A stretch of 59,716 bases of DNA from Candidatus Poribacteria bacterium. Its GTDB lineage: Bacteria > Poribacteria > WGA-4E > PCPOR2b. Location of the stretch: NCBI GenBank assembly GCA_022822785.1, contig JAJEAL010000126.1, forward strand, positions 1-59,716. The letters are read 5' to 3'. Made by a program: the position numbers and the translations under genes. The notes below the pieces were generated by a model that saw only the letters and a list, made by a program, of their open reading frames with translations, made no database searches and was not told the DNA's origin. This document shows, piece after piece, positions 43,436-52,375 of the stretch; positions within the stretch are counted from its first letter, which is position 1, and every line of letters starts with the position of its first letter.

Positions 43436-44617
43436 TTATTTTTCTTCTTCAGCGTCGACAGATGCTAGGTTGGGTTGCAATTGATTGATGCGTAGGAGTT
43501 CACCAGTTGTATACAACCGATCGCGCACTACAGACTTGCTTGCTTCATCCACACCGGCGATTACCGTGATACCGTTGTGTGCTTCGACGGCGAGAATTGA
43601 TTCAGGATCAAACTCCTTGTCATCAAGGAGGTCTGGACTGTGGGTGATGATGATAATCTGCGTTGTGTCGGCAGCGTCCCTAAGTGCGTCAAGTAACACA
43701 CCTGCCGCTGCTGGGTGAAGTACGCTCTCCGGTTCTTCGATTCCGACAAGCAGCACATACCTTTTTGGGTCGCGGTGTTCTTGAAACAGTGCGACAAGAA
43801 TCCCCAAGGCGCGGAGGGTGCCATCGGACATATTGTTTGCGAGAAATCGCTGTGGTCCCTCTGCTTTTGCAGCATTTTGCGTGAATACTAACCCTTCCTT
43901 AGGTCCATACTTTCTAGCTTCTATCTTATCCACGTTGGGGACAATCGCCGCTAGATATTCCTTAATGCGTCCTTTCACGGACGGTGAAAGTTGCTTAAAA
44001 ACGCTTGTAAGATTGCTTCCATCACGAGTAAGCAGATCGCCCGGATCGGGTGCTTGGAGATCCTTGATTTTATCAAGGTTGAGACTATAAAATCCCATCT
44101 GGGAAAATGCCTCATAAACAGAGCGAAATTCGTTCAGTCCGGAAGCGTTGACTAAATACAGGCGATCCGTCGCGGCAGCCGGTGCCACCTCCATATTCGT
44201 TTTGGTTACAGTGCCATTTTTAACATAGAAGTAATCTTCTTGAGTGGGCTGCTGTGTGCTCCGAAGTACACACTCTTCCCTTTGAACTTTGTACCTGCCA
44301 CGCGAAAAGTCACCGATACGAAAAGCGTAGTGTCCGGTGGAGCCTTCGGGCAAAGTGAAATCGAGGCGAATACTGAAATGCTTTGGACGGCCGCCAGAAC
44401 GGCAGTGGATATCGTCAGTTCCTCCTCGATTACGTATAGCATGGTCGAGCGATAAATTCAACGCATCGGCGACAAATCGCAGAGAATCGAGAAAATTGCT
44501 CTTGCCCGCGCCGTTGGGTCCGACGAGAAACGTCAATGGTCGCAGCTCCACATCGCACGCAGCGATACTCTTATAGTTTTTCAGGGCAACTCTTGTGATA
44601 AACGCTGAATTTTTCAT
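43436..44617 (-). CDS. OLD-like AAA ATPase partnered with DUF4276
   Basis: The 393-residue ABC-type ATPase has Walker A VGPNGAGKSNFLDSLRF (33-40 core), signature-like NNMSDGTLRALGIL, Walker B LLVGIEEPESVLHP and the switch histidine in IIIITHSPDLLDD. With a DUF4276 Toprim-like gene next to it, it forms a two-gene version of the OLD/PARIS theme (ATPase sensor plus Toprim nuclease), a common phage-defence layout. The gene is intact while its partner is frameshifted. It is the outermost gene of the defence island and shares its strand. Confidence 0.85.
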   Translation of the reverse strand: MKNSAFITRVALKNYKSIAACDVELRPLTFLVGPNGAGKSNFLDSLRFVADALNLSLDHAIRNRGGTDDIHCRSGGRPKHFSIRLDFTLPEGSTGHYAFRIGDFSRGRYKVQREECVLRSTQQPTQEDYFYVKNGTVTKTNMEVAPAAATDRLYLVNASGLNEFRSVYEAFSQMGFYSLNLDKIKDLQAPDPGDLLTRDGSNLTSVFKQLSPSVKGRIKEYLAAIVPNVDKIEARKYGPKEGLVFTQNAAKAEGPQRFLANNMSDGTLRALGILVALFQEHRDPKRYVLLVGIEEPESVLHPAAAGVLLDALRDAADTTQIIIITHSPDLLDDKEFDPESILAVEAHNGITVIAGVDEASKSVVRDRLYTTGELLRINQLQPNLASVDAEEEK

Positions 44618-44698
44618 GTCAAAGTTCCCATCTTACCTCCCGGGATTAATGAGATAAACGATGAATCGCTCTACTACAAGCGAAAGGTTATATCAGGA

Positions 44699-45271
44699 TT
44701 ACTTTGCCAACTCAATTGCACCACAACCGATCCGTGCACCGGCGGCGCCTGTTGGCTGTGAGGTAAAATCGTCGGGGTCCGCATGGACGATGATCCCGCG
44801 TCCAACAATATCGACGTTAGAGCCGGTGCCAATCTCCCAAAGGTCGGTCGTCAACGCAATCCTGCCTGTGCCATTTTCACTGACGGTCATATTGCCGATG
44901 TCTCCGAGGTGGAATTCACCCTCTCCCCATGCGCCGTGAGCGACATTGGTGGGATTCCAATGTCCGCCGGCAGAGGTGCCATCGGGTGCGCTGCAATCGC
45001 CGTTTTCATGGATATGAACGGCGTGGACGCCCGGAGAGGCGTTTTCAACTTCAACAACGAGTGTGATGGTATCGCCGTTCTGTGTGAAAACTGCTATTCC
45101 GGTCACATTACTACCGCTTGCCGAACCGATGGTTGCTGTAGCTTGTTTCGACGGTTTTGATGAGAGACCTACCTTCTGCAAGACAGCGCAGCTCACCAAT
45201 GAGATAGAAATAACCACCAAAAGCAGTAGCAATGCGGCTTTTATGCCAAAGGAAACTAAACGCTTATTCAT
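44699..45271 (-). CDS. sodC: Cu-Zn superoxide dismutase, lipoprotein
   Basis: The 190-residue protein has a lipoprotein signal (hydrophobic stretch then LVSC, Cys28) followed by a complete Cu-Zn SOD domain. Metal ligands are visible in AVHIHENGDCSAPDGTSAGG and HWNP, and as the later His and Asp in VHADPDDF; the second disulfide Cys is in GARIGCGAIEL. It removes superoxide outside the cytoplasm, anchored to the outer or cytoplasmic membrane. GGAGG lies 9 bases before the ATG. Its length is normal and the site looks intact. It marks the return from the defence island to ordinary genes. Confidence 0.95.
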   Translation of the reverse strand: MNKRLVSFGIKAALLLLLVVISISLVSCAVLQKVGLSSKPSKQATATIGSASGSNVTGIAVFTQNGDTITLVVEVENASPGVHAVHIHENGDCSAPDGTSAGGHWNPTNVAHGAWGEGEFHLGDIGNMTVSENGTGRIALTTDLWEIGTGSNVDIVGRGIIVHADPDDFTSQPTGAAGARIGCGAIELAK

Positions 45272-45481
45272 TATCTAATCCTCCATAATTTTAGGGTGAA
45301 ATGCCCAAAAGGTTGTGAGTATCGTAGTTTCTTAACGCAAGTCATTACTTACCTTAAAGAAACCGGGCGAGTATATCATATCCGCCTAATAGGATAGCAT
45401 GTACTATTATATCTCATTGCGGGGAAGCCTTCAATCGAAAACTGAGAGCGGTTGTGGTTCGGGGTTTTCCGCTTTCCACGG

Positions 45482-45510
45482 TTGACACCCCAGTCCCGAT
45501 GTATTATCAT
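45482..45510 (+). promoter_or_regulatory. Sigma70-type promoter for the dehydratase-rsmI unit
   Basis: TTGACA (45482-45487) and TATCAT (45505-45510) are 17 bases apart, about 47 bases before the ATG at 45557. An overlapping TATTAT is only 14 bases away and less likely. Confidence 0.6.
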
Positions 45511-45556
45511 TTGGGAAGGTTTTTTGTTCAATTTCAGCAGTATACAGGAGAACATT

Positions 45557-46681
45557 ATGAAGATAACAGGATTTGAAACGATACCGATACGGGGCCGCGC
45601 GATGATTTTGAAGATGTTCACCGACGAGGGCTTGGTCGGCTACGGTGAACCGATGAATTACGCGCACTGGCGTCCAGTCGCCCAAGCGGTGGACGATATG
45701 GCGGAATATCTCGTCGGCAGGGACCCCTTGCAGATCGAAGATCACTGGCAGGCGATGTTCCGCTCCAGCTACAGCCGGAGTATGCCGATCCTGGTCGGTG
45801 CGCTCAGTGGAATCGAGATGGCGATGTGGGATGTGTTCGGCAAAGCGGTGGGGATGCCGGTATGGAAGCTACTCGGCGGTTCAGTACGTCGGCGCGTCCG
45901 GGTGTATACGGGCACAGGTGGCACGACACCGGAAGGGTGTGCGGAGAGCGCAATGAGAGCTGTCGAAGCCGGCTTCAGTGCAGTGAAGATGGGTGGTTCG
46001 CCGGGGCCTGTGCGTTTTGTGGATACCCCGAAGGCGATTGATTCGATGGTGGCGCGTGTGGCAGCTGTCCGCGAAGCGGTGGGCGATGAGGTCGATATCG
46101 CTATTGATCTCCATCGACGGTTCAGCCCTACCATGGCAGCAGTCTTCGTGAAGGAGGTGGAGCCGCTGCGTCCGCTATTTGCCGAGGAGCCGTGCCATCC
46201 GGAGAACAACGAACCGCTGTTGGCGTTGTCGCGGTCAACGACGGTGCCGATCGCGACGGGGGAACGCCACCTGACGCGCTGGAGCTTCCGTGAAGTGATT
46301 GAACGCGAGATGTGTGCCATTTTGCAACCCGATATTCGCCATTCCGGCGGGATAATGGAACTAAAAAAAATTGCGACCATGGCGGAAATTCATAACATGG
46401 CGATTGCCCCGCACAACGCAGCGGGCCCCGTCGGTGTTGCCGCGTCTGTGCATGTGGTAGCGACAATACCGAACCTGCTGATTTGCGAGGGTGGACACAA
46501 TCGTGGACAGGGGTTGTTCAATACCCCGTTGACCTTGAAAGATGGGTTCATCGAGCTACCGACGGAGCCGGGGCTAGGTGTGGACATGGAAGACGATGCC
46601 ATCGCAGCCGTGCGGGATGACTCCTTCGAGTTGCGCGGCATGTTCTGGCACGAAGACGACGGTTCTTTTGCGGATTATTAG
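45557..46681 (+). CDS. Enolase-superfamily sugar acid dehydratase (mandelate racemase family)
   Basis: The 374-residue protein belongs to the mandelate racemase/muconate lactonizing family. Metal ligands are Asp in DIAIDLHRRF, Glu in LFAEEPCHPEN and Glu in PIATGERHLTRW; the general base His lies in APHNAAGPVG, as in D-galactonate dehydratases and relatives. It probably dehydrates an aldonic acid to a 2-keto-3-deoxy acid. ATG 45557 is chosen because AGGAG lies 6-7 bases upstream; the longer frame covers the promoter. rsmI follows after 6 bases. Confidence 0.9.
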   Translation: MKITGFETIPIRGRAMILKMFTDEGLVGYGEPMNYAHWRPVAQAVDDMAEYLVGRDPLQIEDHWQAMFRSSYSRSMPILVGALSGIEMAMWDVFGKAVGMPVWKLLGGSVRRRVRVYTGTGGTTPEGCAESAMRAVEAGFSAVKMGGSPGPVRFVDTPKAIDSMVARVAAVREAVGDEVDIAIDLHRRFSPTMAAVFVKEVEPLRPLFAEEPCHPENNEPLLALSRSTTVPIATGERHLTRWSFREVIEREMCAILQPDIRHSGGIMELKKIATMAEIHNMAIAPHNAAGPVGVAASVHVVATIPNLLICEGGHNRGQGLFNTPLTLKDGFIELPTEPGLGVDMEDDAIAAVRDDSFELRGMFWHEDDGSFADY

Positions 46682-46687
46682 ACGAAG

Positions 46688-47401
46688 ATGCCACAATCTG
46701 CTGATACCAATTCAACAGCGGGTGTCCTATACATTGTGAGCACGCCGATCGGCAATCTGGAAGACATAACGCTCCGAGCGTTGCGGACCCTCAAAGAGGT
46801 TAATCTGATCGCTGCGGAGGACACCCGCCACACCTGCCGATTGCTTGCCCATTACGAGATTGGTACGCCGACTACCAGCTACTTTGAGGGCAACCAGGTC
46901 CAGAAAGGTGAAAAGTTGGTTGCACGGTTGAAAGCGGGTGAGTCAATTGCATTGGTGTCCGACGCCGGCACACCGACAATCTCGGATCCGGGGTATCGGC
47001 TGATCGTCCAGTGCATCGAGGCGGATATCCTTATCATTCCGATTCCCGGTCCTTCAGCGTGTATTGCAGCGGCTTCGGTTGCCGGGTTGCCGCTGCACAA
47101 TTTCGTCTTTGAAGGTTTCCTTTCTCCGAAATCGGGCAGACGGAAACGCCAACTGAGAGACCTGCGTGCAGAGAAGCGGACTCTTATTTTCTACGAGTCG
47201 CCGTACCGGGTAATCTCGTTCCTGCGCGATGTGCTGGAGGTGTTCGGCGATCGGCGGATTTCTGTTGCACGTGAGTTGACGAAGAAGTTTGAGGAGGTCT
47301 TCCGGGGCGGAGTGACAGAAGCGATCGACAAACTTCAAGGGACGCCTCCACGGGGAGAGTTTACCATCGTAATCGCGGGATCCCCTTCAGACAAGGAATA
47401 G
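46688..47401 (+). CDS. rsmI: 16S rRNA (cytidine-1402-2'-O)-methyltransferase RsmI
   Basis: The 237-residue tetrapyrrole-methylase-fold protein has the RsmI start VLYIVSTPIGNLEDITLRAL, AAEDTRHTCRLL, LVSDAGTPTISDPGY, IPGPSACIAA and the C-terminal IFYESPYRV segment. RsmI methylates the 2'-hydroxyl of C1402 in the ribosomal decoding centre using SAM. It starts 6 bases after the dehydratase gene and shares its transcript, though the two have no evident functional link. The C-terminus lacks the extra domain of some family members. Confidence 0.97.
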   Translation: MPQSADTNSTAGVLYIVSTPIGNLEDITLRALRTLKEVNLIAAEDTRHTCRLLAHYEIGTPTTSYFEGNQVQKGEKLVARLKAGESIALVSDAGTPTISDPGYRLIVQCIEADILIIPIPGPSACIAAASVAGLPLHNFVFEGFLSPKSGRRKRQLRDLRAEKRTLIFYESPYRVISFLRDVLEVFGDRRISVARELTKKFEEVFRGGVTEAIDKLQGTPPRGEFTIVIAGSPSDKE

Positions 47402-47533
47402 CTTCACTGCCTGAGTACGTATCTATCGAACGAAAATTAAAATAAACTGAATAATCCTGATGGAATGGCTAACTAACGGATATAATGGTTACGTTCGGGT
47501 ACGTTACCTTAAAAATGAAGGAGGCTATTCCAA

Positions 47534-49108
47534 ATGAAAGCAAAATTCATATCTCTGTGTCAGTTGTTAATTGTCTCAGTAATGTGTGGTCTTGTGGTCC
47601 TAATCTATGTAGGCTGCGGCGGCGACGGTGACGATGATGACGACGATTCCTATGCTGAGTCCGAGGCCGGTTATGGAATATTTGACTCTTTCCCTACGGG
47701 ATTGAACCCTCCAAACGGTGCAGCCTTTGACGATGTGTTCTTTAAGGATTACGGGGTGAATCCGTTTATTGATACGGAGGATGACCACTTTTCAACGTTT
47801 GGTATGGATGTGGACACCGCCTCCTATTCCGTTATGCGACGCTACCTCCGTGACGGTCACCTCCCGCCACCGGAAGCGGTACGCGTCGAGGAATTTGTCA
47901 ACACCTTTGACTACAATTATGAACCCCCATCGGCTGGAGCGTTTGCGGTCTATATTGAGGGTGCGCCCTCCAAATTTGGCGAGGGCAAGCGACTTCAATT
48001 GCTACGAATCGGTGTCCAAGGACGAGTCATCCCGACGGAAAACCGGAAGGACGCGAGGCTAACCTTTGTTATTGATGTCTCCGGCTCAATGTCGATGGAG
48101 AACCGGCTGGGGTTGGTCAAACGTGCTTTGACGCTCCTTGTTGAACAGCTCCGTCCTGGCGATGAGGTAGGCATCGTGATTTACGGTTCTCGCGCAAAGG
48201 TCCTACTGCCGCACACAGGAGTTGAGGCGCGTGAGGAAATCTTGGGTGCAATCAATGCTCTTGCACCTGAAGGCTCAACGAATGCCGAGGAAGGGCTCCG
48301 CATGGGCTACGATCTCGCCTTAAAGAACGCACGTTTTGGTAGCATCAACCGCGTTATTCTCTGTTCAGATGGCGTTGCCAACGTTGGACAAACGGGGTCT
48401 GATGCGATTCTCAGAACAGTTCGTGCCCACGTCGAAGAGGGGATAACACTAACCACGGTCGGTTTCGGCATGGGCAACTACAACGATATCCTGATGGAAA
48501 GACTTGCTAACGATGGGAATGGCAGCTACGCTTATGTCGACAATCTCAACGAAGCCCGGCGAATCTTTGTAGAGAACCTAACCGGTACGTTACAAGTTAT
48601 CGCCAGAGATGCTAAGGTACAGGTTGATTTCAACCCTGAAGTCGTCAGTCGTTTTCGTCTGCTCGGATATGAGAACCGTCGTCTCGATCATGAAGACTTT
48701 CGTAACGACGATGCGGATGGCGGGGAAATCGGTTCAGGTCACAGCGTAACGGCACTCTACGAAATTAAACTCCATGAGGGCGCGATCGGGCAGCTCGCAA
48801 CCGTTTTTATACGGCACGAAGATCCAGATACGCATCAGGTGGAGGAAATCAGTGAGGATATCTTCTCTACGGAGCTTGCGGACGCTTTTGAAGATGCGTC
48901 CCCTGAGTTTCAGTTAGCCGCTTCGGTTGCGGAATTTGCCGAAATCTTGCGGGAGAGCTTCTGGGCGCAGGAGGGTAGTTTGAACGCCGTGCACCAAGTC
49001 ATCGAACGGCTTTTACCTCGTATCCACAGTGAGGGGGGCGATGAGTTGATGCATCTTGTAACCCAAGCGGCGCGTTTGAAGGCACGGAATCTGGAGTCGT
49101 TGCAGTAG
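47534..49108 (+). CDS. YfbK-type VWA-domain lipoprotein
   Basis: The 524-residue protein has a lipoprotein signal (hydrophobic helix then YVGC, Cys28) followed by an aspartate run (DGDDDDDD). The YfbK N-terminal domain follows (DHFSTFGMDVDTASYSVMRR, RVEEFVNTFDYNY), then a VWA domain with MIDAS motif DVSGSMS and later Thr/Asp positions (GSTNAEEGL, ILCSDGVANVG), and a C-terminal DUF3520-like region. It is exported and probably binds partner proteins through a metal ion; function unknown. AAGGAGG lies before the ATG and a TATAAT box is at 47481-47486. Confidence 0.9.
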   Translation: MKAKFISLCQLLIVSVMCGLVVLIYVGCGGDGDDDDDDSYAESEAGYGIFDSFPTGLNPPNGAAFDDVFFKDYGVNPFIDTEDDHFSTFGMDVDTASYSVMRRYLRDGHLPPPEAVRVEEFVNTFDYNYEPPSAGAFAVYIEGAPSKFGEGKRLQLLRIGVQGRVIPTENRKDARLTFVIDVSGSMSMENRLGLVKRALTLLVEQLRPGDEVGIVIYGSRAKVLLPHTGVEAREEILGAINALAPEGSTNAEEGLRMGYDLALKNARFGSINRVILCSDGVANVGQTGSDAILRTVRAHVEEGITLTTVGFGMGNYNDILMERLANDGNGSYAYVDNLNEARRIFVENLTGTLQVIARDAKVQVDFNPEVVSRFRLLGYENRRLDHEDFRNDDADGGEIGSGHSVTALYEIKLHEGAIGQLATVFIRHEDPDTHQVEEISEDIFSTELADAFEDASPEFQLAASVAEFAEILRESFWAQEGSLNAVHQVIERLLPRIHSEGGDELMHLVTQAARLKARNLESLQ

Positions 49109-49142
49109 GGAAAAAGCATCAGTTGTAACAAGCTCACTGGGA

Positions 49143-51239
49143 CTATTCTATCATAGGAATAGGATCTACCGTAACGGGTGAGAGCTGCCACAGCAGGACT
49201 GTTCCATCTTCACTGCTACTGGCAAGTGTCTTGCCATCGGGCGAAAACGCCACAGAGTGGACTCGAGCGGTATGCCCCTCAAGGGTCCCCTTGTGCTTTC
49301 CGGTATCGGTCTCCCATAACCCAATCGTATGGTCCCAACTTCCACTAGCCAGCGTTCTGCTATCGGGTGAATATGCCAGGGCAAAGACATTATCTGTGTG
49401 CCCATCAAGGGTTGCCTTGTGTCCTCCGGTATTAGCGTCCCACAATTGAATTGTAGAGCGATACCCACCACCGGCGAGTGTTTTGCTGTCTGGAGAACAT
49501 ACCAAGAACGTCACCCAGTCCGTTTCCCCGGAAACCGTGACCTTATGTGTCCCGGTGCTAACATCCCACAGCCGAATAGTATGGTCTCGGCTGCTGCTCG
49601 CTAGTATATTGCCGTGCGGGAAGAAGAACACAGCCGTAATCTGATCCGTGTGTCCCTCAAGCGTGGCTTTGTGTGCTCCGGTATCGGCATCCCACAGTCG
49701 GATCGTACTGTCCCAACTTCCACTAGCAACTGTCTTGCCATTGGGGGAATAGGTTACGCTACAGACTTCGGCTGTGTGTCCTTCAAGGGTCGTTTTCTGC
49801 TCTCCGGTGTCAATACCCCATAACCGAATCGTGTTGTCATTACTGCCACTAGCAAGTGTCTTGCTATCGGGCGAAAACGCTATAATGGTGACCCATTTCG
49901 TATGTCCCGCAAGGGTGGCTTTCTGTTCGCCCGTATCGATATTCCACAGTCGGATTGTGTGGTCATCATGACTACTAGCAAACATCTCGCCATCTGGCGA
50001 AAACACTACAGAAGGGAGCCGGGAAACATGTCCCTCAAGGGTGGCTTTATGCTTTCCGGTATTGGCATCCCATAACCGAATTGTAGATGCCAACAGAGAC
50101 GCGCTATGCTTCCCGGTGCCAGATGTTCCCAACCAGATCATAGAATCGTGACTGCCGCTTGCGAGTGTGCTCCCGTCTGGGGAAAACGCCACGGACTGGA
50201 TATCGTGCGTATGCCCTTCAAGCGTTGCTTCAATCTCTCCGGAATCCATATCCCATAGCCGAATCGTTCCATCATGACCGCCACCGGTCGCGAGTGTTTT
50301 GCTGTCTGGCGAGAACGCAACGGGAAAAACAACATCAGTTTGTCCTGTAAGGGTCATCTTGACTGTACCGGTCTCCACATCCCAAAACCGAATAGTATTA
50401 TCCCAACTTCCACTAATGAGTGTTGTGCCATCCGGTGAAAACGCCATAGCACTGACATCATGCCCGTGTCCAGTAAACGTCTTCTTGATTTTTTCGGTCT
50501 CCATATCCCACAGCAGAATCGTATCGTCCTCGCTACCGCTAGCGAGTGTCATTCCGTCGGAGGAGAGGTGGACGGAATAAACGGAACCTGTATGCCCAGA
50601 AAGGGTCTGTTGATGCTTTCCAGTATGGACATCCCAGAATCGAATCGTTTCGTCCCAACTGCCGCTGACAAGCGTCGTACCGTCCGGCGAAAACAGAACG
50701 GCACTCACGTCATGACCGTGCCCTTCGAGCGTTGCTCTGATTTTCCCGGAATCCATATCCCATAACCGAATCGTTCCATCATGACCGCCACCGGTAGCGA
50801 GCGTTTTGCCGTCTGGCGAAAACGCGATGGAACTCACACCATGACCGTGTCCGGTTAGGGTTGCTTGGTGTTGTGCGGTGCAAGTATCCCACAACCGTAT
50901 CGTCTCATCAGCGCTTCCAGTCGCTAGGGCCTGACCATCTGGCGAGAACGTCACGGAGAGTACCCAATCTGTATGTCCGGTGAGCAGGGCAATCTCGGTT
51001 TCGGCGGGTACATCGTATAGCCAGATACCAACGGTAGTTGCTGCGGCAAGCTGGGTTCCATCCGGCGAATGCGCTATATCGAGAACCCGTCCCTTACCGA
51101 GGCGCATTTTGGCAGCTGTCGGTAAACTCCATTGAGTTGCGGGTGAGTGCCATTGGTTATCGTCTTGGGCGAGGGCGTTTGGTAGAAGTAGAGTGGAAAG
51201 GAGCAGCAGGGCGAGAGTGAAAAACTGTCTCTTTGTCAT
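49143..51239 (-). CDS. Secreted WD40-repeat protein, about 14 repeats
   Basis: The 698-residue protein has a signal peptide (FFTLALLLLSTLLLPNALAQ) and then about 14 WD40 repeats of about 42 residues, each like LEGHTHDIQSVAFSPDG then TLASGSxDxTIRLWD. This predicts two seven-bladed propellers in the periplasm or outside the cell. One blade is irregular: SGSHDSMIWLGTSGTGKHSA runs into a second blade start, suggesting past unequal recombination. Repeats 3 and 7 share a near-identical TLATGGGHDGTIRLWDMDSG. No enzyme domain is attached. It is likely a scaffold. The 298 bases upstream of it hold no recognised gene. Confidence 0.92.
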   Translation of the reverse strand: MTKRQFFTLALLLLSTLLLPNALAQDDNQWHSPATQWSLPTAAKMRLGKGRVLDIAHSPDGTQLAAATTVGIWLYDVPAETEIALLTGHTDWVLSVTFSPDGQALATGSADETIRLWDTCTAQHQATLTGHGHGVSSIAFSPDGKTLATGGGHDGTIRLWDMDSGKIRATLEGHGHDVSAVLFSPDGTTLVSGSWDETIRFWDVHTGKHQQTLSGHTGSVYSVHLSSDGMTLASGSEDDTILLWDMETEKIKKTFTGHGHDVSAMAFSPDGTTLISGSWDNTIRFWDVETGTVKMTLTGQTDVVFPVAFSPDSKTLATGGGHDGTIRLWDMDSGEIEATLEGHTHDIQSVAFSPDGSTLASGSHDSMIWLGTSGTGKHSASLLASTIRLWDANTGKHKATLEGHVSRLPSVVFSPDGEMFASSHDDHTIRLWNIDTGEQKATLAGHTKWVTIIAFSPDSKTLASGSNDNTIRLWGIDTGEQKTTLEGHTAEVCSVTYSPNGKTVASGSWDSTIRLWDADTGAHKATLEGHTDQITAVFFFPHGNILASSSRDHTIRLWDVSTGTHKVTVSGETDWVTFLVCSPDSKTLAGGGYRSTIQLWDANTGGHKATLDGHTDNVFALAYSPDSRTLASGSWDHTIGLWETDTGKHKGTLEGHTARVHSVAFSPDGKTLASSSEDGTVLLWQLSPVTVDPIPMIE

Positions 51240-51537
51240 CGGATTATTTTTTTCAGTGGAATTGGGCGATTTCTAGGATGAGTGGAAAGGTATAAGAACA
51301 GTGTGGATCGTACATTTTAACATAAGCATTTTAGCATAAGCAGAAGTAGAATACAAACAAAACATGATAAATTTTGTGACTGTTCACGGATTGTAGTACG
51401 GAACAGATCTATTGTAGCAAACTTTGACTCTCAACTACTTTTTGCAAAATTTCTGTTTCATTTTGTGCCGTTGGGATGATACCCTATGTATCATCACTGT
51501 TTTCAATTAAACTTTCACCGTAAAAAGGAGACAGGTC

Positions 51538-52185
51538 ATGACAACCGATGCAAAAATCCACACGTTAGTGATTACCGGGGGACACGGCTTCGAGGGAGAA
51601 CCGTTTTGGGAGATGTTCAATAGTTTCGCGAATTTCAGTTACGACACCGCTGTCTTTCCAGATGCGTTCAAATATTTGAACGTTGAGTCGGCAAAGAATT
51701 ATGATGTCCTTGTCTTCTACGATATGTGGCAGGAGATTACGGTTGACCAGCAGACTGCATACCTTGAACTGCTGCGCCACGGCAAACCAATTGTGTATCT
51801 GCATCACGCGCTTATTTCTTTTCCAGAGTGGGAGGAATTCAATCAAATCGTCGGGGGCGTTTGGAAGCGGGGCAAGGGGACGGTGAAACACAACGTCCAA
51901 TACACCATACAGATTGCTGATCCCAGTCATCCAGTGACGAAAGGGATACAGGATTTCGAGATTGAAGACGAAACCTACGGCAATTTCGACGCCAATCCCA
52001 ATGTGCATGTCCTACTGAAGGCGGAGCATCCGGAGAGCGCACCGGTGATTGGTTGGACCCACCGATACGGTGATTCTCAAATTGTATACATCCAGCTCGG
52101 ACACGATGGACTCGCGTACGGCAATCCGGGATATCGCCAACTGGTCAATCAAGGGATGCGTTGGGTCGTAGCCGCGGGAAACTAG
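51538..52185 (+). CDS. ThuA domain protein
   Basis: The 215-residue protein has the ThuA fold (a class I glutamine-amidotransferase-like family): HTLVITGGHGFEGEPFWEMF, YDVLVFYDMW, HGKPIVYLHHAL and VIGWTHRYGDSQIVYIQLGHD. ThuA proteins occur in sugar-utilisation clusters, first described for trehalose, and may act on keto-sugars. No glutaminase triad is evident. AAAAGGAGA lies 6 bases before the ATG. It stands alone with no other sugar gene adjacent. Family assignment is firm, function open. Confidence 0.92.
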   Translation: MTTDAKIHTLVITGGHGFEGEPFWEMFNSFANFSYDTAVFPDAFKYLNVESAKNYDVLVFYDMWQEITVDQQTAYLELLRHGKPIVYLHHALISFPEWEEFNQIVGGVWKRGKGTVKHNVQYTIQIADPSHPVTKGIQDFEIEDETYGNFDANPNVHVLLKAEHPESAPVIGWTHRYGDSQIVYIQLGHDGLAYGNPGYRQLVNQGMRWVVAAGN

Positions 52186-52375
52186 AGATAGGTAAATCCC
52201 CCTGTCACGTCCTCAGAAGATTTGATAGTTATGGTGAACAATATAAATATGTAGACACTTTCGATCCACATGTTTGGTAGGCGCTGTTTCCAACTGCGCC
52301 GGTATAGAGTGTTCAAGTAATTCTAAAATTCACCATAATAGGCGTTATCGTGCCTTAGATGTGAGATTAGCTACT

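Noticed and set aside
49143-51239. Tandem DNA repeats or CRISPR-like array
   Set aside because: The periodicity of about 126 bases is the coding sequence of WD40 blades, not a repeat-spacer array.
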